DNA of 61,560 nt from an uncultured Lachnospiraceae bacterium (GTDB lineage: Bacteria > Bacillota > Clostridia > Lachnospirales > Lachnospiraceae), in contig CANQVT010000010.1 in assembly GCA_947627365.1 (NCBI GenBank), positions 1 through 61,560 on the forward strand, written 5' to 3'. How positions within the stretch are numbered: the stretch's first letter is position 1; each line of letters begins with the position of its first letter. Below, one piece after another: positions 35,101 through 44,025 of this stretch. The notes under the pieces were generated by a model, which saw only the letters and a list, made by a program, of their open reading frames with translations, was not told the origin of the DNA and did no database searches. The position numbers and the translations under genes are program-made.

Positions 35101-35774
35101 ATAATCCGGATCGTCTGCCCCACGGGAGAGGAAAGCTCGTCCCAGCGATAGGAAGCCTGCTCCGCAGAAATCACAACCGGCTGCTTCGCACCTGTCCCGA
35201 CCAAGAACTCCTCGATCTGCTCATAACCGCTCCCCTGCGCATGCAGGCTGCCATAGAGCGCGGCAAACTGAGGCTCTCTCCTGGTCAACCTCTGCTCGAA
35301 TCCATCTGCGGCAAAGATACGGCTTGCCTTCTGGTAACTCTCCCGCGCGACCGCGGCAAGCTCTGCGGCACTGTCAACCCGCGCCGTCTCCTCGCTCTGC
35401 GGGCTTGGCGCTATCGCGATCTCATATGGCAGGACATACTCCCCGAGCTCGCTGCAGACCGTGACGCTTCCCTGTTCCTGTGTCCCTTCTTCAAAACCAC
35501 TGCAGTCGATCTGGAAGCGAATCTCATTCTCCAGTCCCTGAAACTCCGCCGGCTCACAGATCATGCGCGGACTGGATGTGTAGAGAAAACCCTTCACTTT
35601 GCGGTGATCCGCCGCAAAAATGCGAAAGCTCCCGCGCGCCGCAGCTCCAGGAGTGGCCTGAATCACAAGCTTTGCCGGCTCAATCACAAGCTTTGCCGAC
35701 TCATATTCAAATATTCCGTTTAGTAATTGTTCAATCCGTCTCTTCAATCTCATCACCTGTCCTGAAAATGCCAT
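32193..35774 (-). CDS. Giant DUF5717-like protein, 1193 residues
   Basis: A very long soluble protein with no signal peptide. From memory it corresponds to the DUF5717 family. The first about 330 residues have beta-rich, immunoglobulin-like segments (KLVIQATPGAAARGSFRIF, EYVLPYEIAIAP, VYELNVVLDTNLMHAGNNYA); the remainder is a long run of helical repeats. No enzymatic motif is visible. The start may be the ATG at 35774 (weak GAAGGTG) or the one at 35753 (MRLKRRIEQLL). It heads the three-gene unit; by layout it could be the scaffold for the actin-like protein. The 933-codon frame on the opposite strand is a shadow of it. Confidence 0.78.
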   Translation of the reverse strand: MAFSGQVMRLKRRIEQLLNGIFEYESAKLVIEPAKLVIQATPGAAARGSFRIFAADHRKVKGFLYTSSPRMICEPAEFQGLENEIRFQIDCSGFEEGTQEQGSVTVCSELGEYVLPYEIAIAPSPQSEETARVDSAAELAAVARESYQKASRIFAADGFEQRLTRREPQFAALYGSLHAQGSGYEQIEEFLVGTGAKQPVVISAEQASYRWDELSSPVGQTIRIMKNTWGYQEITASSDARFLRIEKKTFTTEDFAGSVYELNVVLDTNLMHAGNNYARLTLTAGCQSVGVEVTARRAERAGAGHGYHTCKIMRKELEALYVRFRLKKIDLATWVERSTSVIGSYKRSGGRDLYADLFLVQLCFADGKKQKALKLLESLDDRVRRVDSPERYGFYLYLTTFFYQEASYVDRVEEEVVRLFSRDKTNWRLLWILLYLQENYLNHDSAKYEAIAEQFRYGCRSRILYLEAYQILRNDPFLMHRLEDFELQLLRFAREENILTAEVVRQTANLAAHYPSFDQRLFEVLTSGYQLYPSEDLVKAVCLLLMKGDKKDSCFFPWYAKGVESGLRITGLYEYYMETMDSLDMDSMPQVIRMYFAYDTSLDYRRRAAIYRRIVENRERDPQTYHSYRASMEKFTADQLESARISDDLAVLYRTFLRKKSLTGSSAEKLAKILFTFELSCDLPNIRQVVIHSARLRREQAALFVGGRAYVQIYDPDSAVVLEDAQGRRYLPSGLCSVRRIFEDEEMLAWCVQAIPNFPGLLLHVCIRCMEGGPIQKNTLSYFAAACEMEAFSDAFRNILRKRVLDYYANHIRSDSLPEFLEHIPYLDYVKVDKAALITLLAEEGKCADAFALLDAYGTEGIALLQLVRICSRMVLELEFEENSMLVSLCQYCFDRGKYDDKLLRYLLLYYEGPVHDMKQIWQAAVRFDLDTMLLEEKIITMILFTRSETQGSEAVFESYWKKMGRKKLCRAYVNLKAYEYFVKDIPVAEPVFAYIEREYLYLKRKNRPDEQEQVCRLALLQYYARSLELKPEQREITEELLEEFGAKGMRFAFWRRFDEELLRPYQMEGRVFAEYACNPESRVTIFYRLRGREKEYREEVMKDYFEGIFVREFTLFDGDELECYLEEESGGERKKTDLWVLRAPAGTSGRTSKYESLNQIARARSEGEEKARKELEACLTMEYLADEIFTLM

Positions 35775-35875
35775 TTCAAGTATATCACCTTCGAGCCATT
35801 CTCCGCAAGCATTCTACAGAGATTCAAAAAAACTTAAGAAAAAAGAGAAGCTTATAAAAGATATGCAGACCAATA

Positions 35876-35938
35876 TAAAAAGGCAAGGATCTCTCTGGAC
35901 GGATGCAGTTATCATCCCTCCTCGGAAAGCCTTGCCTT
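35876..35938 (-). terminator. Branched terminator after nrdR
   Basis: AAGGCAAGG and CCTTGCCTT enclose a second hairpin GGATG-CAGTTAT-CATCC; on the minus strand the stem is followed by TTTTATATTGG. It lies 48 bases after the nrdR stop and before the DUF5717-like start. Confidence 0.7.
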
Positions 35939-35985
35939 GTCATATTTCCTGGCCGAAATCATCTCTGTGCATCTGACCAGCTTTC

Positions 35986-36435
35986 TCATTCCAGAATTTT
36001 CTTCAGCTCGTTCATGAAGGTATTGACATCCTTGAACTCACGGTACACCGAAGCAAAGCGCACGTACGCAACGGCCTCCAGATCCTTCAGCTTGTCCATC
36101 ACGATCTCGCCGATCACCTTGCTCTCGACCTCTTTTTCCTCGAGATTGAAGATCTCCATCTCCGCGGCGTCAATCATCTCCTTGATCTTCTGGATCGGAA
36201 TCGGCCGCTTGTAGCAGGCCCGCATCACTCCAGCCTCGATCTTCCTGCGATCATACTGCTCCCTGGTCTGATCCTTCTTGATCACGACAAGGGGGATCGT
36301 ATCCACCTTCTCATACGTCGTAAAGCGCTTCCCGCAAGCGTCGCACATGCGCCTTCTCCTGATAGAGCTGTTCTCATCCGCCGGTCTCGAATCAACGACA
36401 CGCGTATTTTCCTGGTTACAAAACGGACACTTCAT
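35986..36435 (-). CDS. nrdR: Transcriptional repressor NrdR
   Basis: A 149-residue repressor of ribonucleotide reductase genes. The N-terminal zinc ribbon is complete (CPFCNQENTRVVDSR and CDACGKRFTTYE), followed by an ATP-cone domain (PLVVIKKDQTREQYDRRKI through KVIGEIVMDKL) that senses ATP and dATP. The start at 36435 (MKCPFC) follows GGGAGGAAAGTAGA; the frame extends 8 codons further without a site. In related Clostridia it lies near sigG and ylmC, as here. Its targets are not in the window. Confidence 0.97.
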   Translation of the reverse strand: MKCPFCNQENTRVVDSRPADENSSIRRRRMCDACGKRFTTYEKVDTIPLVVIKKDQTREQYDRRKIEAGVMRACYKRPIPIQKIKEMIDAAEMEIFNLEEKEVESKVIGEIVMDKLKDLEAVAYVRFASVYREFKDVNTFMNELKKILE

Positions 36436-36673
36436 TCTACTTTCCTCCCCGGCATCCACTGGCCAAATCCGCCTTCAGGGCAGTGATCTAAGGTCTGCCC
36501 ATATACCTGATATCCGGATTCAAAATCCGCTCTTAAGTATAAAGGATGTCGGAATCACTGTCAATCACGAATCATGCATTTCCGTGTCGCCCTTCGGGAG
36601 CACAGCCGCTGTCTGTGCCGAACAACGCACTCTCGTCATATAATAGAGCAGCCGTCTTTTGTTGGGAGAATAA

Positions 36674-36937
36674 ATGGCCATGCGATTCTTTGACCTGAAG
36701 CAAAAAGAAGTGATCAATATCTGCACCTGCCGCTCACTCGGCTGTGTCAGCGACCTCGATATCGACTGTAACACCGGTTGCATTCTTTCTCTGATCATCC
36801 CCGGCCCTGGAAAATTCTGCTGGTTTCTCGGGCGCGAATACGAATATGTCATTCCCTGGAAATGCATCGTCCAGATCGGCGCCGACATTATTCTGGTAGA
36901 TGTCCGCGAGGAGGATGTGCGCAAAAAATGCAGCTGA
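36674..36937 (+). CDS. ylmC: YlmC/YmxH family sporulation protein (PRC barrel)
   Basis: An 87-residue PRC-barrel-like protein with the typical opening RFFDLKQKEVINICTCRSLG and CVSDLDIDCNTGCILSLIIP, and the late segment EYVIPWKCIVQIGADIILVD. Members are induced in sporulation and usually sit beside sigG. The start may be 36674 or the ATG two codons later (MRFFDLK); GGGAGA precedes both. It reads toward sigG and the two stops are 20 bases apart, an orientation opposite to its usual co-directional place. Confidence 0.9.
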   Translation: MAMRFFDLKQKEVINICTCRSLGCVSDLDIDCNTGCILSLIIPGPGKFCWFLGREYEYVIPWKCIVQIGADIILVDVREEDVRKKCS

Positions 36938-36957
36938 GAAATACGGCCGCGGCGCTG

Positions 36958-37737
36958 TTACGCCCGCAGGTAATTCCGCATGTTTTTGAGCGCGCTCTTT
37001 TCAAGCCTGCTCACCTGCGCCTGCGAGATCCCGATCTCCGACGCGACCTCCATCTGTGTCTTTCCCTCATAGAAGCGGAGCTCAATGATATGCTTTTCCC
37101 TGTCTTCCAACCGCTTCATCGCCTCCTTGAGCGAAATGACTTCGACCCAATTCTCCTCCTTGTTCTTCTTGTCGCTGATCTGATCCATGACATACAGCGC
37201 GTCCCCGCCCTCTGTGTACACCGGATCGTACAGGCTGACCGGGCTTTGGATCGCATCCATCGCGTAGACGATCTCCTCCTTCGGCACGCCGATTTCCTCC
37301 GCAATCTCGTTGATCGTCGGCTCCTTCAGGTGCTTTTTCGTGTAGCTTTCCTTCGCGTAGATCGCCTTGTAGGCCGTATCCCGCAGCGACCTGCTGACAC
37401 GGATCGCGTTGTTGTCCCTCAGATAGCGCCGGATCTCTCCGATGATCATCGGCACCGCATAGGTACTGAATTTGACATCGAGCTCCGTATTGAAATTGTC
37501 AATCGCCTTCATCAGCCCGATGCAGCCGATCTGGAACAGGTCGTCTACATTTTCATTGCTGCTCGAAAAGCGCTTGATCACACTCAGGACCAGCCGCAGA
37601 TTCCCCTTGATGTACAGCTCCCGCGCGTTCTCATCGCCCGCCTTGATGCGTTCGAACAGGAATTTTTTCTCCTCGCCTGTAAGGGTCGGAAGCTTCGCGG
37701 TGTTAACGCCGCATATCTCTACCTTGTTCAGTGCCAT
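36958..37737 (-). CDS. sigG: Sporulation sigma factor SigG
   Basis: Late forespore sigma factor. The 259-residue protein begins MALNKVEICGVNTAKLPTL, a segment characteristic of SigG, and has complete regions 2 (NLRLVLSVIKRF, VDDLFQIGCIGLMKAIDNF, STYAVPMIIGEIRRYLRDN), 3 and 4 (TQMEVASEIGISQAQVSRLE). The start at 37737 follows CAGGAGGATGATCAC. Normally sigG lies directly after sigE; here sigE is about 20 kb away with the cobalamin genes in between, and cobQ ends 118 nt upstream. How it is now transcribed in the forespore is unclear; I could not find a convincing SigF-type promoter. Confidence 0.97.
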   Translation of the reverse strand: MALNKVEICGVNTAKLPTLTGEEKKFLFERIKAGDENARELYIKGNLRLVLSVIKRFSSSNENVDDLFQIGCIGLMKAIDNFNTELDVKFSTYAVPMIIGEIRRYLRDNNAIRVSRSLRDTAYKAIYAKESYTKKHLKEPTINEIAEEIGVPKEEIVYAMDAIQSPVSLYDPVYTEGGDALYVMDQISDKKNKEENWVEVISLKEAMKRLEDREKHIIELRFYEGKTQMEVASEIGISQAQVSRLEKSALKNMRNYLRA

Positions 37738-37854
37738 GTGATCATCCTCCTGAAAGTATCTTCTGGTAAAATGATTCACATTTTGCAAGGCGGCTATTCG
37801 TCCGCGGCTCAATTTTTATAAAGTTTTAGACCTTGACAGATTGAGGGATCGGCG

Positions 37855-39363
37855 CTATACCTCCGCATCCATAATCCTGTAAATCTCCTCCATATCCAGA
37901 TGCTCTCTCAGGCCGGCGGCCAGCAGATCATACTGTGTTTCCTTAAATGCCGCGAAGTCGACCGGCTTTCCGATCTGCTCCGCGACGCCCTTTGCCTGCG
38001 CCAGGGCGTGTACGATCCCGGAAGCGAGCTCTTCGCTGTCGAAGATCCCGTGTACATAAGAGCCGTACACGTTCGGTCCATGCGCTCCTTCCTGTCTGCG
38101 CTCCCCGGAAATCACATCGACGAGCTCGGTCAGAGGCTGCGCCTTCTCGCCCAGAAACGTTCGTCCCATGTGGATCTCATATCCGGCGATCCGCGCGCCG
38201 CCAAGCGACTTAAGGATTCCTCCGGGCGCCAGGATCCGCCCTTCCACGCGCGTCCGTGCCTTCCCGGTCTCAAACACCGTCTCCGTGTCCAGAAGCTCCA
38301 TCCCGCGCACCGTTCCGCCCTCCTCGACTCCGTCCGGGTCGGATATTCTCCTGCCAAGCATCTGATATCCTCCGCAGACGCCGAAGATCGTGCTCCCGGC
38401 TCTGTGCGCCTTCAGAACCGCCGCCTCCAGACCATTCTGGCGCATCCACAGCAGATCGTACATCGTATTTTTCGTCCCCGGAAGGAGAATCAGATCCGGG
38501 CTTCCCAGCTGACCTGCCGTCGACACGTAGCGCAGCGACACGCCCTCGATTCCTTCAAATCGGTTGAAATCGGTAAAGTTTGAGATGCGCGGAAAACGGA
38601 TCACCGCAATATCGACCAGTTCCGCTTTCTGCGATCCCTCCAGACGCTCGCTCAGACTGTCCTCATCCTCGAGGCTGACCGAAAGATACGGCGTCACTCC
38701 GACCACCGGAAGCCCTGTCAGGCGTTCCAGCATCTCCACGCCCGGATCAAGGATCGTCCTGTCACCCCGGAATTTGTTGATGATCAGCCCTTTGATCCGT
38801 CGTCGCTCTTCCTCCTCCAGAAGAGCGACCGTGCCGTAGAGCTGCGCGAACACTCCGCCCCGGTCGATATCCCCGACCAGCAGCACCAGCGCTTCCGCCA
38901 GCTTCGCCATTCCCATGTTCACGATATCATCCTGCTTCAGATTGATCTCCGCCGGGCTTCCGGCCCCCTCGATCACAATGATATCATACGCCTCGTCCAG
39001 CCGGCCAAACGCCTCCATGATCCCGGGGATCAGAGATTTCTTGATCTTGAAGTAGTCCCGCGCGCTCATCGTCCCGATCACTTCCCCGTTCACGATCACC
39101 TGAGAGCCGACGTCGTTCGTAGGCTTGAGCAGGATCGGATTCATCGCGACGACGGGTTCTACGCCCGCAGCCTCCGCCTGCATGACCTGCGCCCTGCCCA
39201 TCTCCAGCCCCTCCCTCGTGATGAAGGAATTGAGCGCCATATTTTGTGATTTAAAGGGAGCGACACGGTATCCGTCCTGCCGGAAGATCCGGCACAACCC
39301 GGCCGCGATCACGCTCTTCCCGACATTTGACATTGTCCCCTGGATCATGATTTTTCTCGCCAT
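37855..39363 (-). CDS. cobQ: Cobyric acid synthase
   Basis: Amidates adenosylcobyrinate a,c-diamide at four positions, using glutamine and ATP. The 502-residue protein has the DTB-synthetase-like ATPase domain ([32 protein letters not shown]) and a C-terminal class I glutaminase domain with nucleophile in [12 protein letters not shown] and a late His in GSYVHGIFD. The start at 39363 (MARKIMIQG) follows GGAGATTAAA. It is the last gene of the unit controlled by cobalamin riboswitch 1 and ends next to sigG. Confidence 0.97.
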   Translation of the reverse strand: MARKIMIQGTMSNVGKSVIAAGLCRIFRQDGYRVAPFKSQNMALNSFITREGLEMGRAQVMQAEAAGVEPVVAMNPILLKPTNDVGSQVIVNGEVIGTMSARDYFKIKKSLIPGIMEAFGRLDEAYDIIVIEGAGSPAEINLKQDDIVNMGMAKLAEALVLLVGDIDRGGVFAQLYGTVALLEEEERRRIKGLIINKFRGDRTILDPGVEMLERLTGLPVVGVTPYLSVSLEDEDSLSERLEGSQKAELVDIAVIRFPRISNFTDFNRFEGIEGVSLRYVSTAGQLGSPDLILLPGTKNTMYDLLWMRQNGLEAAVLKAHRAGSTIFGVCGGYQMLGRRISDPDGVEEGGTVRGMELLDTETVFETGKARTRVEGRILAPGGILKSLGGARIAGYEIHMGRTFLGEKAQPLTELVDVISGERRQEGAHGPNVYGSYVHGIFDSEELASGIVHALAQAKGVAEQIGKPVDFAAFKETQYDLLAAGLREHLDMEEIYRIMDAEV

Positions 39364-39459
39364 TTTAATCTCCATTCCGCCGGCTTGTTCCTGCGTGTGA
39401 TTCCCTCCCGGAAAGTTTTTTCCGGAATGTCCTTATCTGGAAAGCTTTTTCCTGAAATC

Positions 39460-40572
39460 TCACAATTCACTGTCAGACACCAGAATCCCTGCCTTTCTGG
39501 CCTCCTGCCGCAGCTCCTCATTGCGCCGATTCATCGCCCCGAAGGTCTGCAGCGGACAGAGCACCCGGCGGCACTGCCTCATTTTTGACAGGGCCAGCGC
39601 GTACGCCTCCTCGCCGACAGGCTCAAAGGCCCGCTCTTTGACGACCTCGGCCGCCAGATCACAGGCGGCAAGGCAGTCGATGTCGTTTTCCTGTAAGACC
39701 CCGGTAGCGAAGGGAATCCCCTCCCGCTGAAGTCTCCGGTACACCGGGATCCCGCTCCCGCCTCCGGCGATCACGAACACCTCCGGCGCCCCCTTCGTGG
39801 GCGGCAGCTCCACGCAGCCGAACGCCGCGTTGTAGGAGCCTGCCTCCATATCGTACAGACCGCAGATATAATCCGAGGTGAATATCTCCTCCGGTGTGCC
39901 GTGGCGCTCGATGTATTCGCCCTTCACACAAAGCAGTTGATCGGAGATTTTCTGCGCCAGATCCAGCTCATGCAAGGACATAATCACCGCCACATGCCTT
40001 TCCCTCACCATATGTTTCAGAATCTCCAGAAATTCCAGCTTGTGCCTGACGTCCAGGAAGGATGTCGGCTCGTCCAGCACGATCAGCTCCGGCTCCTGGC
40101 AAATCGCCCGCGCCAGCAGGATCCTCTGCCGCTGCCCGTCGCTGACCGCGTTGAAATCGCGCTGCGAAAGACCGGCAGCGTGTACCGTCTGAAGCGCCGC
40201 ACGCACCTTCGCACGATCCTCCGCGCCCAGAAGTCCAAGATTGCCGGTGTAGGGATACCGCCCGGTCGCGACCACGTCCTCGCAGGTCATCAGTTCCGGA
40301 CGGATGCGCTCCGTCAGCACCACTGCCAGCCGCCTTGCGATCTCCCGGCCCGTCATCTGCTGCATCTGCTGCCCGTCCAGATACACGCAACCCCCGAGCA
40401 GCTTCAGCTGTCTCGTGATGCTCTTGAGGATCGTCGACTTTCCCGCCCCGTTCGGCCCGATCAGCGTGAGGATCTCGCCGCGCTCCAGCTCGATGCGGAT
40501 GTCCCGGATCAAGGGTCTCCCGTCGTAGCCGACCGTCATCTCCTCCGTATAAAAGAAGAACTTCTTTGCCAT
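39460..40572 (-). CDS. Cobalamin/siderophore-type ABC ATPase with extra C-terminal domain
   Basis: ATPase of a FecCDE/BtuCD-type importer. Residues 1-255 form the ATPase domain: Walker A GPNGAGKST, signature VSDGQRQRILLARAI and Walker B LIVLDEPTSFLD. The signature has Asp in place of the first Gly (SDGQ), common in this subfamily. About 110 further residues follow (VFVIAGGGSGIPVYRRLQRE, ATGVLQENDIDCLAACDLAA), which look like a small Rossmann-type domain with a glycine loop and are not part of the normal ATPase. Start follows GGAGATAGT. Neighbours are the permease, the binding protein and an exported CbiK. Confidence 0.9.
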   Translation of the reverse strand: MAKKFFFYTEEMTVGYDGRPLIRDIRIELERGEILTLIGPNGAGKSTILKSITRQLKLLGGCVYLDGQQMQQMTGREIARRLAVVLTERIRPELMTCEDVVATGRYPYTGNLGLLGAEDRAKVRAALQTVHAAGLSQRDFNAVSDGQRQRILLARAICQEPELIVLDEPTSFLDVRHKLEFLEILKHMVRERHVAVIMSLHELDLAQKISDQLLCVKGEYIERHGTPEEIFTSDYICGLYDMEAGSYNAAFGCVELPPTKGAPEVFVIAGGGSGIPVYRRLQREGIPFATGVLQENDIDCLAACDLAAEVVKERAFEPVGEEAYALALSKMRQCRRVLCPLQTFGAMNRRNEELRQEARKAGILVSDSEL

Positions 40573-40634
40573 ACTATCTCCTCACACTCCTCCTGATCCA
40601 TAAAACTTTCGGCGAAAAAAAATTATTTTTTCTG

Positions 40635-41723
40635 CTAAGCTGCCTTCCGCCGCCGTATCATAATGAAAATCACCACCGGCGCACCGAAGATTGCCGTCAC
40701 CGAGCTGATGCTCAGCTCCGTCGGCGCGAAAACCGTGCGCGCGATCAGATCGCAGAACAGGCAGAACACGGCGCCGCCCAGAAAGCAGGCCGGGACGACC
40801 AGGATCGGCTTCGAGGTCTTCCAGATATTTTTGACGAGATGCGGCACCGCGATCCCGACGAAGGAAACCGGCCCCGCGAAGGCCGTCACACAGGCCGAGA
40901 GAATGCTGGAGAGCAGGATCAGGCAGACGCGGAACACGCGGACGTTCACGCCCAGATTCCTCGCGTAATCCTCGCCCAGCTGATACGCCCCGATCGGCTT
41001 GGAGAGAAGGAAGGTCAGAAGCACCGCCAGAAACACAATCGCCGCCATCACGGCGACGTTGTTCCAGGTAGTGCCGGAAAAGCTGCCCAGCGACCAGTTG
41101 TGCAGGTTGACAATATTCGAATCGTCGGCGAACGTCACGACAAAATCGGTCACTGCCGAACAAATATAGCTGATCATGACGCCGCAGATCACGAGCATCG
41201 ACATCTGCCGCACCTTGCGCGACACGGCAAGCACGAAACCCATCGAGATCATCGAGCCGAAGAAAGCCGCGAGCACCATCACCGTCGAGCTCGCCGTGAT
41301 CCCGCGCCCCAGCAGGAAGATCATCGACAGCGCCACCACGAGCTTCGCGCCGGAAGAGATCCCGAGCACGAAAGGCCCCGCGATCGGATTGTGAAAGAAG
41401 GTCTGCAGCAAAAATCCGGACACCGAAAGCGCGCCTCCCAGAATCACCGCCGCGAGAATACGCGGGAGGCGGATCTGCCAGATAATGTTGACGGACGTCT
41501 CGTCTCCTCCGCGGCCGGTCAGAATCTCGAAGATCTCCCGTACCGTAAGATCCACGCTGCCGGAATTCACGTTCCAGACGAACAGAACCGCCAGCAACGC
41601 GGACAGGATGACAAAGGAAACCCCGTAGCGCAGGGTTCGCCGTCTGCTCCCGTCCTTTTCCGGAAATTGCCCTGGTTTTTGCTGCGTCTGGGGCTCTTGT
41701 TGTGCCGGTACTTGCTGCGCCAT
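40635..41723 (-). CDS. FecCD/BtuC-type ABC permease
   Basis: Membrane subunit of a metal-chelate or corrinoid importer. It has the FecCD family pattern: about ten hydrophobic segments, LPRILAAVILGGALSVSGFL, the GISSGAKLVVALS segment and SFVGIAVPHLVKN coupling loop near the C-terminus. The N-terminus carries a Gln-rich cytoplasmic stretch of about 35 residues before the first helix. Start at 41723 (MAQQVPAQQ) follows GGAGGGAAGCGAG; an alternative ATG at 41789 adds 22 residues. It lies 62 nt upstream of the ATPase gene. Confidence 0.93.
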   Translation of the reverse strand: MAQQVPAQQEPQTQQKPGQFPEKDGSRRRTLRYGVSFVILSALLAVLFVWNVNSGSVDLTVREIFEILTGRGGDETSVNIIWQIRLPRILAAVILGGALSVSGFLLQTFFHNPIAGPFVLGISSGAKLVVALSMIFLLGRGITASSTVMVLAAFFGSMISMGFVLAVSRKVRQMSMLVICGVMISYICSAVTDFVVTFADDSNIVNLHNWSLGSFSGTTWNNVAVMAAIVFLAVLLTFLLSKPIGAYQLGEDYARNLGVNVRVFRVCLILLSSILSACVTAFAGPVSFVGIAVPHLVKNIWKTSKPILVVPACFLGGAVFCLFCDLIARTVFAPTELSISSVTAIFGAPVVIFIMIRRRKAA

Positions 41724-41867
41724 CTCGCTTCCCTCCTGCTTCCCTTCTGTACTCAGATCCTGAAAGGCTTCTTCCCGGCTTTCAATCATAATCCGTCACA
41801 TTCAGCCGGAATCCGTCCCGTTCCTCATCCTCCGTGCTCTGAATCCAAAAGCAATCCATCTGCTCTC

Positions 41868-43046
41868 TTACTCCAGCGGATACAGATACGTCATATTCTC
41901 CGGCTCTCCCCCGTTGAGGACCGCATGAATGTCCACGATCATGTCCGCCAATCCGGTCGTCTTCTGGAACAGGTTCTGTGTGGTACACCACACATTGCCC
42001 TCCTTCACCGCCCGGAAATCTTCAAGCAGCGCGCTCTTCTCAAGCAGCCCGTCCAGATTTTCGATCTGCCCGTCGATCGTGCTGTTGTAGATCAGCACAT
42101 CCGCGTCCTTCGCTCCGGCGTAGAAATCCTCCATCTGCATGTTGACCGTGGAGAGCGCGTTCTCCTCGTCCCCGAGATCCGAAAAGACATATTCGCCACC
42201 GGCGAGCTCGATCATCTTCGCCACGTAATCGTTGGCCTTGCGCACGTTCACGTAGCCGTTGGAGCTGATATAGAAAAAGGCTGCCGTCTTTCCGGTCTTC
42301 TCTCCGTCCAGCACGCCGGCAAGCTTCTCTGTCTGCTCCGCGAACAGCTGCTTAGCCAGTTCTTCCTTCCCGAGCAGCACCGCGTAGAGCTTCATCCACT
42401 CCGCGCGGCCGAGCGGGTGAGGCTCATAGCTGGAGCGCTCCACCAGCACCGGAATATCAAAACCTTCGAGCATCTCCTGCACCTCCGGCGTGTGGTAGAT
42501 CATCGTCGACTCGATCGCCAGATCGCAGCCCTCCGACACGATCAGTTCATAGTCCGGAGCGCTGTACTTGCCTGCGTACAGCAGCTCGCCGCCCTCCATC
42601 GCAGCCTTTGCCTCCGGGATATACCAGCCGTCCTCCTGCGTCCCGGACAGACGCAGGCTGCCGATCCCGTCAAGCGCCGCGAAATAGTCCATCGCCGAGG
42701 TCGCAACCAGATAGATACGATCCAGCGGCTTTTGCAATACTGTGATGTCCGCATCCAGCCCTTCCGGCACATTCGCTCCCTCCGGCACGACCAGATAGCG
42801 GCCGCCGTCCTCGATCGTGATCAGGGCATAACCACCTTCATAGTAGTCCACTGAAAAGCGCTCGGCGTAGAGCAGCTCCATACTGTGATCGTAGGACAGC
42901 CCCGCAAGCTCCCGGGCGCCCTGCGCCGAGACGCCGACGTATGGAAGAAGGGTCATCAAGGCCAGAGTGAACAGACCAGCCATAAACTGCACACATTCCT
43001 TTATACCGCTCCTCTTTTGCGTATGTATCATCGTTTTCTCATACAT
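41868..43046 (-). CDS. ABC importer substrate-binding protein (BtuF/FepB-like)
   Basis: Secreted binding protein for the adjacent permease and ATPase. After a hydrophobic signal segment (FMAGLFTLALMTLLPYVGVS) it has the two-lobed helical-backbone pattern of the family, for example LDGIGSLRLSGTQEDGW, YELIVSEGCDLAIESTMIYH and the late NSTIDGQIENLDGL. No lipobox Cys is visible, which is unusual for a Gram-positive binding protein; retention at the surface may be by the signal anchor. The start is uncertain (43046 or a later ATG at 43031). The order with the ATPase, permease and exported CbiK suggests corrinoid, haem or another tetrapyrrole as ligand. Confidence 0.85.
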   Translation of the reverse strand: MYEKTMIHTQKRSGIKECVQFMAGLFTLALMTLLPYVGVSAQGARELAGLSYDHSMELLYAERFSVDYYEGGYALITIEDGGRYLVVPEGANVPEGLDADITVLQKPLDRIYLVATSAMDYFAALDGIGSLRLSGTQEDGWYIPEAKAAMEGGELLYAGKYSAPDYELIVSEGCDLAIESTMIYHTPEVQEMLEGFDIPVLVERSSYEPHPLGRAEWMKLYAVLLGKEELAKQLFAEQTEKLAGVLDGEKTGKTAAFFYISSNGYVNVRKANDYVAKMIELAGGEYVFSDLGDEENALSTVNMQMEDFYAGAKDADVLIYNSTIDGQIENLDGLLEKSALLEDFRAVKEGNVWCTTQNLFQKTTGLADMIVDIHAVLNGGEPENMTYLYPLE

Positions 43047-43089
43047 TCTCCGTGTACCCCTGTCTGTTGTTTCTTTTACAGTTACACGC

Positions 43090-44025
43090 TCACTCCTCCT
43101 CGATCGTCGCCGAGTCAAGGTACAGATGATAGTCGATCTCATGCGGCGTGCTCATCGCAATCGTGTCCGCCGTGATCGCCATCTGGTAGTCGAAGCCTTT
43201 CACGGGAAGCAGAAATGTGGAATCACCCTCCTCGTTCACCGGCTCGAACTTCTCCTCGCCCAGCAGGACGTAATCATAGTACGGGCTTGAGAAGATGATC
43301 TCCGCGGTCGCCTCGCCGTTCTCCACGGTCAGCTTTGCCGGGGACGCCACCGTCGTCTTGCCCGAACCGCCCTCGAGCGTCGCCTCGATCAGATACGTCC
43401 CGTCCGCCAGGGCAAGCTCCTCGACCGTCGTCATCTCCTGCTCCCTGCGCGCGCCCTCCGGAAGAGAGGAAGCCAGGAACACAAGCGTCCGGTCGTACCA
43501 CTGCTCCTTGCGCTTGCTGAACGCCGCGCAGTCGATCCCCGCGTCCAAGGCCTCCACCGGCACCTCATAGGTATGCTGTCCGTCCTCATTCTCCACGAAA
43601 GGAATGTAGTCTTCCTCCTCCGCCTTCACGGCTTCCTCTCCCGTGCCCATGAAGAGATAGAGATAGCCGGTTCCGTTCATCGTCATCACCGCACTCATCT
43701 CGCCGTCCGCCACGGTGAGCTCGCACTTGTCGATCTTGAACATCGAGGAGCTGCACGCCACCTCGATCTCGTACACGCCGTCGTTCAGCTCGTCGGCCGT
43801 GATCGGCACCATCCAGTCCTCCACGACCTCCTCCGGCGTCACCATCTCCGCCGCCGTGGCGACGCCCGTCTCCGACGACTGCTCCGTTTCATGTTCGCCC
43901 GCCTGGACCGTCTCCTTCACCTGTCTGGCCTTTTCCGTCTCGTCCTCGGCCAGCGCTCCCCGGCTCATACTTCCGATCAATGTCAGAGCGACCGCTGCCG
44001 CCGCTAATTTCTGTAATTTCCTCAT
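43090..44025 (-). CDS. Secreted protein with two NEAT-like beta-sandwich domains (inferred)
   Basis: A 311-residue exported protein (signal LQKLAAAAVALTLIGSM with cut near ALA). After a Glu/Thr-rich linker come two similar domains, about residues 75-190 and 200-305. Each begins DG(V/T)Y(E/L)IE(V/A), continues with a strand ending in LTV-(A/E)-(D/N)GE, and ends with a strand pair. This layout and length resemble NEAT haem-binding domains, but the Tyr-x-x-x-Tyr ligand is not clearly seen (YYDYV in the second). A role in binding haem or a corrinoid for the importer is therefore a proposal. It lies between the exported CbiK and the binding protein. Confidence 0.65.
   Translation of the reverse strand: MRKLQKLAAAAVALTLIGSMSRGALAEDETEKARQVKETVQAGEHETEQSSETGVATAAEMVTPEEVVEDWMVPITADELNDGVYEIEVACSSSMFKIDKCELTVADGEMSAVMTMNGTGYLYLFMGTGEEAVKAEEEDYIPFVENEDGQHTYEVPVEALDAGIDCAAFSKRKEQWYDRTLVFLASSLPEGARREQEMTTVEELALADGTYLIEATLEGGSGKTTVASPAKLTVENGEATAEIIFSSPYYDYVLLGEEKFEPVNEEGDSTFLLPVKGFDYQMAITADTIAMSTPHEIDYHLYLDSATIEEE

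Noticed and set aside
32922-35723. A 933-codon open frame on the plus strand
   Set aside because: It is the exact antisense of the giant DUF5717-like gene. Its translation is rich in His, Arg and Gln with no family features, as expected from the complement of a GC-rich gene.
37738-37854. A SigF-type promoter before sigG
   Set aside because: GAATA and a CATTTTA-like element are present but spaced too far apart to be convincing.
40566-42854. A 762-codon plus-strand frame opposite the ABC importer genes
   Set aside because: Antisense shadow of the permease and binding-protein genes, no ribosome site and no recognisable domain.
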